A stretch of DNA of 64,000 bases from JAEZBP01 sp963832725 (lineage in GTDB: Bacteria; Myxococcota_A; Polyangia; Polyangiales; Sandaracinaceae), in assembly GCA_963832725.1 (NCBI GenBank), contig CAWHVG010000006.1, positions 434,001-498,000 of the forward strand. The letters run 5' to 3'. The translations under genes and the position numbers were made by a program. The notes beneath the pieces were generated by a model. The model saw only the letters and a program-made list of their open reading frames with translations. It did not search any database and had not been told where the DNA came from. Shown piece by piece: positions 37,186 through 47,483 of this stretch (its first letter is position 1; every line of letters begins with the position of its first letter).

Positions 37186-37512
37186 TCAGCCTCGCAGAAC
37201 GTCGAGGATCTTCAGCAGGCGCCGGAGCTCGGTCTCGGAGGCCGCTTTTGCGCGGCGACCGGCTTCGGCCCGGAGCTCGCGCGCGTTCTGCTCCTCCTCG
37301 AGGTCGACCACGGTCGCGAGGCTCACCTTCAGGGCGTCGGCGATCCGCGCGAGCAGCATCAGCGATGGGTTGTGGCGCCCGCGCTCGATCGCGCCGAGGT
37401 GGGTGACGTTCGCGTCGATTCGCTCGGCGAGCTCTTCCTGGGTCAGCCCTGCGGCCTTGCGGAGGGCGCGGATACGGCGACCCACGCGCAGGAGCACAGC
37501 TTCGGCATCCAC
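37186..37512 (-). CDS. XRE-family transcriptional regulator
   Basis: 108 aa from GTG 37512. HTH: RVGRRIRALRKAAGLTQEELAERIDANVTHLGAIERGRHNPSLMLLARIADAL, followed by a charged helix and ETELRRLLKILDVLRG. Typical Cro/CI-like small regulator. It lies upstream of and on the same strand as the first XRE gene, divergent from the Cys-rich lipoprotein gene, which it might control. Confidence 0.8.
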   Translation of the reverse strand: MDAEAVLLRVGRRIRALRKAAGLTQEELAERIDANVTHLGAIERGRHNPSLMLLARIADALKVSLATVVDLEEEQNARELRAEAGRRAKAASETELRRLLKILDVLRG

Positions 37513-37630
37513 GTTCGCGACGGTGCCGTGGGGGCGCGCCTTATCACAGCGCACAGATCCGTTGCAAAGCGACTTGATTCGTGGATCCATGCACTCATTG
37601 GCTACGAGCTGGGTGCCCGGGGAGGTACTG

Positions 37631-38627
37631 GTGAGCGCTAGAAATCGATGGGTTGGCTTGGTGGCGGCGGTGCTGATGGCCGCGTGCTCGGGTCCGAGCG
37701 AGTTCTGCGGAAACGGCGTGTGCGCCGGCGGATTGGGTGGCGAGACGTGCTCGACCTGCGCCGCCGACTGCGGGTCCTGCGCGCGGTTGCGGGGACGGGA
37801 CCTGCGACACGGGCGAGAGCTGCTCCTCGTGCCCGTCCGACTGCGGGGCGTGCGCCGCGTGCGGGAACGGCACCTGCGATGCGGGCGAGGACTGCTCGTC
37901 GTGCGCGACGGACTGCGGGAGCTGCGCGGGCTGCGGGGACGGGACGTGCGACAGCAGCGAGAGCTGCACGTCGTGCCCGTCCGACTGCGGAGCCTGCTCC
38001 GGCTGCGGCGATGGGACCTGCGATGCGGGCGAAGACTGCACGAGCTGCCCGGGCGACTGCGGCTCGTGCACGACGAGCTGTTCGCCCGCGACCTGCGCGG
38101 GATGCTGCGACGGCGATGCCTGCGTGAGCGGCACGGCCCCGAGCGGCTGCGGCTCGGGAGGCAACGCCTGCATGGTCTGCGGGCCCTCGTTCGTCTGCAC
38201 CAGCGGGAGCTGCTCGGTCGACCCGGCCTCGCGATGGAACGTGGTCCTCGAGTCGCTCACGGTGCCGATGGACGACTACACGGGGGCCACCTGGGACCCG
38301 CTCGGCGGGCTGCCCGACCCGTTCGTCGAGATCCGGGTCGGCAGCGACACGACGCCGTCCACGAGCGGCGTGGCCAACGACACGTTGACGACCACCTACG
38401 ACGGGGGCCCGACCGCCACGAACGTCCGCGCCGACGCCCTCCGCGCGGTGCTCGACTTCGAGGTGTGGGACCAGGACACGAGCAGCAACAATCTCATCGG
38501 CAGGTGCCAGTACACCGACCTGCCGGAGGGGCCGTTCAGCGGCGGGTCGCAGACCCTGACGTGCCCGGTGGACGCCAGCACGATGAACTCCGGGTTCACG
38601 CTCAACTGGCACCTCGAGCGGTTCTGA
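37631..38627 (+). CDS. Cys-rich repeat lipoprotein with C2-like domain, one frameshift
   Basis: Start GTG 37631 directly after GGAGGT. RWVGLVAAVLMAACSG is a lipoprotein signal. Then about five 24-residue repeats of the form CGDGTCDxGExCxSCPxDCGxC, with the frame changing near 37780 inside the first. A Cys-rich end piece (TCAGCCDGDACV) follows, then a ~130-residue beta domain with DPFVEIRVG and FEVWDQDTSSNNLIGRC resembling a C2 domain. Probably exported and disulfide-bonded. Such Cys repeats are typical of myxobacterial surface proteins. Ends 10 nt before the next gene, which has GAGGGCGCG before its ATG. Confidence 0.65.
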
Positions 38628-38637
38628 GGAGGGCGCG

Positions 38638-40156
38638 ATGAGCGGGAATCGTCCCAGGCAGCGCCTCTCGCCGCTGCAGTGGATCGAGAGGCTCGGCGGC
38701 GACGCGTCGCGGTGGCGATCGCGGCCGGTCACCGAGCTGGACGACGCGGAGCTCCGGGCCGTGATGATCGAGCTGCTTCGTGCATACGTGGCCGCGCGAG
38801 GCGGCGACCCGGAGGAGCTCGCTCCGTCGCGAATGAAGGCCGATCCGGAGGGACGGCGGATACGCAAGCTCCTGGCGCAGCGCCAGTCCCAGGGACGTCT
38901 GGGCGGCGCCACGGTCGTGGAGCTGGTGGAAACCGTTTCCGGTCGCCGGCACGACGCGCTGGTGCTCCGGCGATCGGGGGCGAAGGCGCGCTTCCCGGCG
39001 CACGCCGAGCACCTCGGCGCCGATCTCCGCACGCGGGAGCCGCATCCCGGGCTGATGTCCGTGGCGGAGCTCGGCGTCGACATCCTGCTCCGGCGCGTCA
39101 TCGGCGATACCTGGACGGGCGCGCACCGGCATCACGTCCCGCTGCGCGATCTCGGAGCGCCGCTGCACCACAACTACTCGGCCGACTTCGTGCTCGTGCG
39201 CGGCGGGCGCGTCCTCGGCGTGGTCGAGGTCGGTGCCGGAGGGGAGCTCGCCGACCCGGGCTATCGAGCGAACCGCGCTCGGAAGGCGAAGGCGCTCGAG
39301 GCGCTCGGGACTCCCGCTCTTCGAATGCGACTTGCCCGGGGACGGCACCTTGAACCTCGGGCAGCTGCGCATGTGCGCGCGCTGGGTGGCCGACCTGCTC
39401 GGCCGGAGGGAGCGTCACGTCGACGACGACCTCATCGTGGCGGCGCTCACGAGGGCCCGGGACACCTCGGCGCTGGTGGCGATGAGCCCTGTGGAGCTGC
39501 ACGCGTGGCTGCGCCGTCATGGGCTCTTCGGCAAGCCGTGCGAGCAGTACGTCGTGGAGCGGCGGCGCCTCTTGGCGAGCGATCCGGAGGCGCGGCGGAC
39601 ACCGAGCCGCGGCGCGATCCCGCAGTGGATGCGGCATCACGGAGTTCGGGATCGATTCGAGATGATGGGCCGCGCGCCCGTCGGGAAGGGATCCGGCAAG
39701 GCCAAGCGCCGGAGCGAGGAGTATCACTTGTACGACAACTACGAAGAGGCGAAGCGGGCGGCCCGCGCGGGCGAGTTCGCGGACATCCAGGACTATCGGG
39801 AGCGGCACAAGGCGCACGACCCGCGCCTCCCGTCCAACCCCGACGTCGAGTACCGCGAGGCGTTCCGCCGGGACGGCTGGCTGGGCTTCCTCGGCATCGG
39901 CGCGGCGCGCTCGGAGATCGCCGGGCTGGTGCGCGCCGGTCGGGCGCGGAAGGTGCTCGGCATCGGGCACGCTCGGTTCAAGCGGCTGTTCGCGCCGCTC
40001 GAGCGGGAGGCGCCGCGCTTCCCGAGGCGGGACGGCGCCATCTACTTCTTCGCGCCGGAGGCCATCGTCGAGGTCGCGAGCGCGGCCGGGGCGGTCGGCT
40101 CCGACGCCCGGGAGGTCCTCCGCGAGCTTCGGGCGGTCGCCGAGCCCGCCGTCTGA
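38638..40156 (+). CDS. PD-(D/E)XK-like protein with integrase-type repeat, one frameshift
   Basis: About 506 aa once one G is removed from the GGG at 39308-39310, giving ALGLPLFECDLPGDG. Region ~180-240 (NYSADFVLVRGGRVLGVVEVGAGG, then ALGLPLFECD) has the strand order of a restriction-like nuclease core, but the usual E-x-K reads E-V-G, so activity is doubtful. Near residue 370, NYEEAKRAARAGEFADIQDY then RLPSNPDVEYREAF and GWLGFLG match the 'integrase repeat unit' pattern (…W..fLG). The C-terminal ~90 residues are helical. Follows the Cys-rich lipoprotein by 10 nt. Role unknown; possibly DNA modification or defence. Confidence 0.55.
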
Positions 40157-40280
40157 CGGGCCGCGGGCAGGTCCGGTGACCGGGCCTGCCCGTCACCTCC
40201 ACCAGGTCCGTCGGCGGCCGACGCGAGGACGCCGCAGGGGAGTCCAAGCCTCTTATCACGGTGCATTCCGCTGTTTTTCG

Positions 40281-40320
40281 CCTAGGGGAATCCTAAGGGC
40301 AGCCCTAGGGGAATCCTAAG
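40281..40320 (+). repeat. 17-bp direct repeat, two copies
   Basis: CCTAGGGGAATCCTAAG at 40281-40297 and 40304-40320, start-to-start 23 bp, followed by degenerate GAATCTT-containing copies to about 40350. It lies after the nuclease-like gene, in a locally AT-richer patch. Iteron-like, but no replication gene is near. Confidence 0.7.
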
Positions 40321-42268
40321 AGGAATCTTGGGGGGGAATCTTCGGGGACCTCCGGGCCGTAGGCGGTGCCCCACGCCGGGCCGGGGCGGGACTCGGGGCG
40401 CCCTCGGCCCGGGGGCGCCGCCGGGTCGGCGGGCTCGGAGCCGCCGGCGGCCGGCTGGGACCGCGGTCGGAGCCGCCGGGGCCGCGCTCACGCGTCCGGC
40501 CGGCCAGGGGCGGCCATGGCTCGGCAGCAGCCGCCGCCGCCGCCGCGCCGTGGGGCAACCCGCGCGCCGCGCTCCGTTCGAGCACGCACCGCGCTTCGAC
40601 GGGCTGCGGCCTGCCCGCCGGGCGCGGCGGGGGACTCCGCCCGCGCGTTCGGCCACGAGACCGGAGGGCGCGACGAGATGCCGCCACGCGGCCGCACGAC
40701 GCGCGAGAGCTCGCGCACAACCACGCGACGGCGTCCACGCTGCCGCACGACGCGTGCCCCTCACTGCGCCAGGGGCTACCGGGAACGCGCCCGCCTGCGC
40801 GCCGCTGCTCCGACCGGACTGCGCTCCTCCGGCGTGGTCGCTCGCAGGTTCCCTGGGGCTCGGCCGGCGCGGGAGCGTGATCGCCGCGGGCTCCGAGACG
40901 AGCGCCGGCCGCGTTGGGTGGCAAGGCCACATGGCCAGGATCCCGACCGCCGACTCAGCTCAGGCTCCACTGCCGACGTCGCCACCGCCGCCAGCAAACG
41001 CCGGGGTGCTGGCGCCATAGCTGGCGGGCACGCGCCCATCGACGAGCGCGATCCGCCCGACGTCCACCACGTAGACCTCGCTCGCGTTCGGGGCCGCGAC
41101 CTGCGCAAAGGCTCCCCGCCACCAACCTTCGTCGAGGGATTTTCCGCGCCAATCGCGGCCCTTCCGGTCGTCGCCACGGTGCTCGGCAGCACGGTCGGGT
41201 AGAACGTGGACCGCCGACCCGGGTGCTGCCGACACGTACACTCCGGGACACCCCGATTGTTTGCTTGGCGATGACGCGCGCGCCGTCCGCGAGCCGCAGC
41301 GGGAGCTGTGCAGAACTCTCCATGCGCGCATCGGAGCGCTTCACGGCGCTGGGCCGTCTCGCGCCGCCTCCGGTCGAGCGCGCGCCGGACCGGCGGGTCA
41401 ACAGCAGACCGAGCGCGGCCTCCGCGCCGCGCGTCGCGATCCGCGCGCGCAGCCGGGTCGGATTCCCCGATCGACGAGCGCGGCGTGGGCGCTCTCGGCG
41501 AGGCGCACCGGGCAAGACCGCCTCCACCGCGCGGCGCCCCTCGATCCCGAACCGTCCCCACCGTAGGGCAGCTCGGCGCTGCGCCACCGAACGACGGATC
41601 TGTTGACCGATTGGTCGTCCGTTCGAGTCCCGATCCCGAGCGACCCGAGACGGCTGCGTGAAAGTGCGGCCGTCTTCTTTCGACTGCACCCGGATCGCGC
41701 TCGCCCGCGTCTTCGGCCTGAACTGCTTGGGACTGCGCGTCTGCGCAGAGCGGGAGGCCGGGTCGGACGGAGAGCACGGGGGCGCTCTCGGGCGCTCTGC
41801 GGAGCGCTGTCGGGCGCTCTGAGACCGCAGACTTGGGCAGAGCAGACGGCGCTTGGTTGCCGACGTGCTCTTGAGGGCGATGGGAACCCCGTTCTTGAGC
41901 CTTTGGCGTTTGGCGATTTCGTCTCCGGGCGCGGTCCCCCCGGACCGAGGCGCCGGAACGTGACCGCTGCGCGAAACAGGGCATAACACGCTGTCTTTGC
42001 TACGCTTTTCGATACTGCCTTCCCGTTAGCGTCCGGTGGACGTCGCTCCTCTGCGCGACGACCTTCGCCGGCATGACGGAGAGCACAGGCATCGACCGAG
42101 CGGTCGACGGAGCGCTGCGTGAAGAAGCTTCGGGACGTCGCTTCTGCCATCGGGTTCCGTCACCACCATCCGCTCGGACCACGAAGCATCGGCCGGCACC
42201 GTCTCAGCCACCGATCGAGACTTCTGCTGTCAGAAACGCGCGTGGTGGTCGTCAAGCGTGCGAGACCG
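40321..42268. other. ~1.9 kb without a convincing gene
   Basis: The first ~600 bp are extremely GC-rich with Arg/Pro/Gly-only translations on all frames. Between 40960 and 41370 the minus strand has protein-like patches (QLPLRLADGARVIAKQ; DDRKGRDWRGKSLDEGWWRGAF; SEVYVVDVGRIALVDGRVP) in two frames that could be a decayed gene. The last ~300 bp before sbcD are less GC-rich and are the likely promoter region of the operon. Confidence 0.4.
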
Positions 42269-43506
42269 ATGACCCTTCGCATCGTCCACACCTCCGACTG
42301 GCACCTCGGCCATACCCTGCATGGGCATTCGCGGGAGCACGAGCACCGCGCGTTCCTCGACTGGCTGCTCGATCGGCTCGAGGAGCTCGGGGCCGACGCG
42401 CTGCTGGTCGCGGGCGACATATTTCACACCACGAGTCCGAGCGCGGCGGCGCGTCGAATGCTCTTCGACTTCATCGTCGAGCTCCGCCACCGCGTGCCGC
42501 GGCTCACGCCGATCGTCATCGGCGGCAACCACGACTCGGCCGCGCACCTGGACGCACCGGACGCGCTCTTCGCGGCACTCGGCGTGAAGGTCGTCGGCGG
42601 CATTTCCTGGACGAGCGAGGGCTATGATGCCGAGCGGGCGCTCATGCCGATCCGCCGCGGCGATGACATCCTCTCGTGGGTCGCCGCCGTGCCCTTCCTG
42701 CGGCGCTCGGACCTCGACCCGGCGGCGGTCCGTGAGTACGGCCACTCGGGTGCCGTGCGCGCGCGTACGACGCCATCCTGCGCTGCGCACTCGAAGAGCG
42801 GAGCGAGCGGCAGCCGATCATCGCGATGGGGCACGGGACGATGGTGGGCGGGAAGCTGTCGGACGACTCCGAGCGGCGGATCACGCTCGGGGGTGAGGAC
42901 GCACTCCCGGCTGAGCTCTTCGGCGACGAGGTGAGCTACCTGGCGCTCGGGCACCTACACCTCGCGCAGACGGTCGGCGGCCTCGAGCACGTGCGCTACT
43001 CGGGATCGCCGATCCCGCTCGCGATGTCGGAGGCTAGCTACGACCACCAGGTGCTCGTCGCCGACTTCGATGGCGCGGAACTGTTGGGCGTGGGCTCGCT
43101 GCCGGTGCCGCGCGCCGTGCCATTCATCCGATTCCGGCACGATGACCCGCTCTCGATTGACGAAACCATCGAAGAGCTGCGCACGCTCTCGTTCATCGAC
43201 CGCCCGCGACAGGAGCAACCGTTCGTTGAGGTGTCGGTGTTCGTCGACCGCGTCGAGCCGAACTTGGTCACCCTGATCCGGGATGCGCTCGGCGATCTGC
43301 CGGTACGGCTCGTCAGCATCAAGCTCACGCGCCCCGCCACCGCCACGACGTCGCTCGGCGACATCGTGCAGCAACGCGAGCTATCAGACCTCCGGCCGGT
43401 CGACGTCTTCCGGTTGATGCACGAGCGATGCTTCGGAGCAGCTCCCGAGCGCGACTTGATGCGCGCGTTCGCCGAACTCGAGCAACGCGTTGCGGAGCTG
43501 GCCTGA
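42269..43506 (+). CDS. sbcD: exonuclease SbcCD subunit D (Mre11-like), one frameshift
   Basis: Metallophosphoesterase-type nuclease that with SbcC processes DNA ends and hairpins. Motifs: IVHTSDWHLGH, LLVAGDIFH, IVIGGNHDS, IAMGHGTMVGG and YLALGHLHLAQ supply the metal ligands. The C-terminal capping domain is present. A frame change near 42755 in an alternating GC run joins the two halves (YDAILRCALEE). ATG 42269 begins MTLRIVHTSD; a longer in-frame start at 42119 is possible. The stop overlaps the sbcC start as TGATG, so they are coupled. About 412 aa, near normal length. Confidence 0.8.
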
Positions 43507-46500
43507 TGCGCATCCTCGCGATCCGCGGCAAGGACCTCGCAAGCATCGTGGGGGAATTCGCGGTGCGCCTGGAGGTCGACCCGCTGAGCACGAGTGGCGT
43601 GTTCGCGATCACCGGCAAGACGGGCGCGGGCAAGAGCACGGTGCTCGACGCCCTCTGCCTCGCGCTCTTCGACGCCACGCCGCGGCTCGATGCGAAGGGC
43701 GGGGCGCTGGTCGGAGACGCCGACGATCCGCACAAGCTCGCTGCCAACGACGTCCGCAACCTCGTGCGGAAGGGCGCAGGCTCCGCGTACGCGGAGGTCG
43801 ACTTCGTCGGAGTCGACGACCTCGTTTACCGCGCCCGCTGGGAAGCGCGTCGAGCGCACGGGCGTGCCGACGGTGCGTTCCAGATTCCGAAGCTCGCGCT
43901 AACGCGTCGCGACACCGGTGAGCACATCGCCGATGGCAAGAAGGCGGTGAAAGAGGCGATCGTGGAGAAGCTCGGGCTGACCTTCGAACAGGCGCGCCGC
44001 TCGCTCCTGCTCGCGCAGAACGAGTTTGCGCGGTTTCTGTCGGCGACCGGCGACGAGCGCGCCCGTCTCCTCGAGCAGATCACGGGAACTGGCATCTACA
44101 CAGAGCTTTCTTGCGCCGCCTTCGAGCGGGCGCGCGCCGCCCGCAGCCGGCTCGACGCCCTTCGCGAGAGCGTCGGGCGTGACGCTCCGCTCGACGACGA
44201 CGCTCGCGGCGTGCTCGAGGTGGAGCACGCGGAGCGGAAGCAGGCGGCCGACGCGACGAGCACCGAGCTGACGAGGCTCGAGGCCGCTGGGCGGTGGCGT
44301 GACCGGCAAGCGAACCTCCGAAAGGGCGTGCAGGAATCTACGGAGGAGCTCGAGGCGGCCGAGCACGCGGTCGAGGCGTCCACGGCACTTCGCGAGGAGC
44401 TCGCACGGGTTCGGCACGCTGAGAAGCTGCGCCCTGCATACGAGAGCGGCACGCGGTCCCTCGGCGTCGAGCGCACGGCTGCCGAGCGTCTCGAGCAGGC
44501 CAACGCCGCCGCCAAGCAAGCGAGAGGCGAGCTCGAGCATCACACTCCACTCGTCGAGGCGGCCAGGGCACGAGTCGCCCAAGCGACGCAGGCACTCGAG
44601 GCGGCGCGGCCGTTGCTTACCCGGGCTCGCGAGGTCGGGGCTCAGCTCGGTCCCGCCTCCCTCGCGGTGAGCAAGGCTCGGCTGCACGCCGACGGGATCG
44701 CGCGACGAGGGCTCGCCTTAGCCCACGAGTACGCGGCTCTCCCTGGGCATGTCGCTGACGCGGAGCACGCGCTGACTGAGGCGTGCGCCTGGCTCGCCAA
44801 TTATGCCGAGCACGAGCGGCTTGCCACACGTTGGGATTGGGTCTCTGCGGAACTCGACCAGCTTCGGGTTGCAGCGGCTTCGGAGCGTGAGGTCGAGATC
44901 GACCACGCGCGGCTCGCTGGACAATGCTTTCGTTTCGCGGAGCTCGAGCACGACGCCGGGCGAGCGCATGCCGGCGCGCGGGCCGAGGTCGACGCGCTCG
45001 AGCGCGCGCTCGGCGAGAGCCTGAGGCGGCGCGACGAGGTTCGTGCGGATTGAAACCTCGATGCCGAGCGGGCGAACCTCCGCGCTCGTCGCGACCGTCT
45101 CGAGACCCTGACCCGGCTCGCGACGGACCACGCCTACGCGATCCGCGCGACCGAGCAGCTCTCGGCCGAGGTCGACGCCGTCATGGCCGTGCATGAGCAT
45201 GATGTCGCAACCATCGAGGAGCTCGAGGCGCGACTTCCCGTGGTGCGGGCCACGCGCGATGCCAAAGATGACGCGTACGAAAAGGCGCGTGCGCGGCTCG
45301 ACCTGAGCGATCACCGCGCCGAGCTCCGACCGGGGGAGGCCTGCCCGCTCTTGCGGCTCGACCGAGCACCCGTTCTCTGAACGCGCGGGCTTCGACGAGC
45401 TCGTGAAGAGCTACCGCGCCGATTCGGGATGAGGCTGCTGCGGCGCTCGCGGATTCCTCGGCGTGCGAGTGGCCGAGGCGAAGAAGTCGACCGAAGTCCA
45501 CGAAGGAAACGAAAGACGGCTTCGCTGCGAGCTGTCCGACGCGCGCGAGAAGCTCGGAGCCCTCGTCGCCCACGGGCCGCGGTCGCGTGCGAGCTCCGCG
45601 CTTCCCGAGCACCCCGCCGACAGCGGGCCTCGGCTCGAACACGCGTGGTCGCAACAGACCGGTGCGGAGCTCGGCCTGCGCTTCGCTCGCGCCGAGCGCG
45701 CGAGCTGGGACGCCGGGGTCGAGCGGCTACGGGAGCGCCGGGACGCCGCTCGCGAGCGAGTGGATTTCCTGCGGTCGGCACTCGATGAGGCGCGCGCCGC
45801 CACGGCGGATACCTCGAACGTGCTCGCTGGTTCCGGCAGCCGGATGAGGAGCTACGCAGGCAGTGCACAGTGCGCGCCGAGTGCGTCGACGAAATCCTCG
45901 GGGGCGGATGGCGCGCGGCGTTTTCCGCGGACTCGGAGAGCTATCTAAGCGCGGGCGAGCGCCTCGCCCGACTATGGGAACACTGGACTAGCGCGCGCGC
46001 CGCCGCGCTCGCCCGACGGTCGGAGCTCGATGCACGGCGCGCCGAGCTCGCCGTCGATTCCTCGAGGACCTCGTCGCCGCACATGCCGACGCGCAGGCGG
46101 ATGCCGAGTCTGAGGAGGCGAAGCTCCGAACCATGATGGCCCAATATGCCGAGCTCCTCGACGGTCGCTCGCCGGACGACGTCGAGCGTGAACTCTTGGA
46201 GGCGCGCGACAACGCCGCGCGCGTGTCGGAGGGGATTATCGACTTACCGGGCCCGTCTGCACGACGCATACATCCAGGCGACGAGCACGGCGGCCGCTGC
46301 CGCGGCGGCCTACGACGAGGCACTCCAGCGGCTCCAAGACGCGCGCCAACACCTCGCGTCGGCTCTCGCCGACGCGGGTATCACAGCCGAGGTGCTCGAG
46401 GCGCGCCTCGCCCGCGGCGCGGAGTGGATTCGAAGCGAATGATGCGCACCTCCGCCAGCTCGGGGCGCACGTCACGGCGGCGCGCATCCGACTCGACGAG

Positions 46501-47247
46501 CGCACCAGCGCTCTGATCGCACACTGCCGCAACGAGCCCGACGTCGATTCCGCGGACCTCGACGCCCGGACCGACGCTGCGCGCGAGGCAGCGAGCGCCG
46601 CGCACGAGGAGCTCGTGCGCGTGGCGACCCGCGTGGAGTGTGACAACGTATGCCGCGCCCGCGTGGCGGCGTTGCTCGCCGAGCTCGCCGAAGCCAAGGC
46701 GGAGGCATCCCTTCGGGAGCGGATGAAGACCCTCATCGGCAGCCGCGACGGCAAGCGCTTTCGCGTGTTCGCCCAGAGCCTGACGTTCGATGTGCTCCTC
46801 ACCTACGCCAACGCGCACTTGGCGGAACTCCACCCGCGATACCGCCTACAGCGAGTACCGGGAGACGACCTCGATCTCCAGGTTGTCGACCGCGACATGG
46901 GCGACAGCATCCGAGGTATCAAGAGCCTGAGCGGCGGGGAAACATTTCTCGCCTCCCTCGCTCTCGCCCTTGGCCTCGCTTCGCTCAGCGCGAGCCGCAC
47001 GACGGTCGAGACCCTCTTCATCGACGAGGGTTTCGGTGCGCTCGACCCCGAGTGCCTCGAGCTCGTCCTCGAGGTCCTCGACAGCCTCCAGGCCAGCGGC
47101 CGCCAGGTCGGCGTCGTCTCCCACGTCGGGGCAATCGGTGAACGTTTCCTTGCGCAGGTCCGCGTCGAGGATCTCGGCGGCGGCCGGAGCCGTGTGCGCG
47201 TCGTGCCGGAGGTCTCTGATGCGCAGCGCGCGAACGAGGTCGCCTGA
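43506..47247 (+). pseudogene. sbcC: exonuclease SbcCD subunit C (Rad50-like ATPase), disrupted
   Basis: SMC-like ATPase of about 1247 residues if repaired. N-terminal half: MRILAIRGKDLASIVGEF, Walker A TGKTGAGKST, Q-loop LLLAQNEFARFL, first coiled coil. Zinc-hook CPLCGSTEHPF is encoded at 45342-45375 but split by one extra T at 45351/45352. C-terminal half: ABC signature SLSGGETFLASLALALGLASL, Walker B ETLFIDEGFGALD, D-loop and switch His. An in-frame TGA at 45051-45053 interrupts coil 1 with the same frame continuing, and several frame changes follow from 45430 to 46600. Both ATPase halves are well conserved, so the breaks are either recent or sequencing error. Confidence 0.75.
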
Positions 47248-47475
47248 TGGTCGCAAGTCTGCGGGCCGCGCTGACAGCGATCGAGGCCGATGGGGTGGTC
47301 TCGAACGCAGAGCGAGACACCCAGGACGGGTTTCGCTGGCCGAAGAACAACTCGTGTTCGCTGACGAAGCGTCCGCTGAGTGTCAGCTCTGCGGCCGTCC
47401 GGCGTCGATAGCTTGTGGCGACGAAGCGCAGGTCTCGATTGCGAACACGGGCGCCGGCCGATCCTGTACCATTGA
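47247..47475 (+). CDS. small CxxC ORF between sbcC and the large helical gene, broken
   Basis: ATG 47247 overlaps the sbcC stop (TGATG). MVASLRAALTAIEADGVVSNAERD opens; after a frame change near 47325 the text reads SLAEEQLVFADEASAECQLCGRPAS. A third frame then gives GLDCEHGRRPILYH and a stop at 47473-47475, 8 nt before the next start. Together this suggests a ~75-aa zinc-binding protein with C..C...C.H ligands. Each shift is unproven. Confidence 0.35.
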
Positions 47476-47483
47476 CGCGCGCG

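Noticed and set aside
40282..40932. Minus-strand 216-codon frame
   Set aside because: All frames on both strands here are open and Arg/Pro-rich, with no start signal or family pattern.
45051..45053. Selenocysteine codon in sbcC
   Set aside because: Position lies in a coiled coil without redox function, and the gene has other breaks; a nonsense change or error is simpler.
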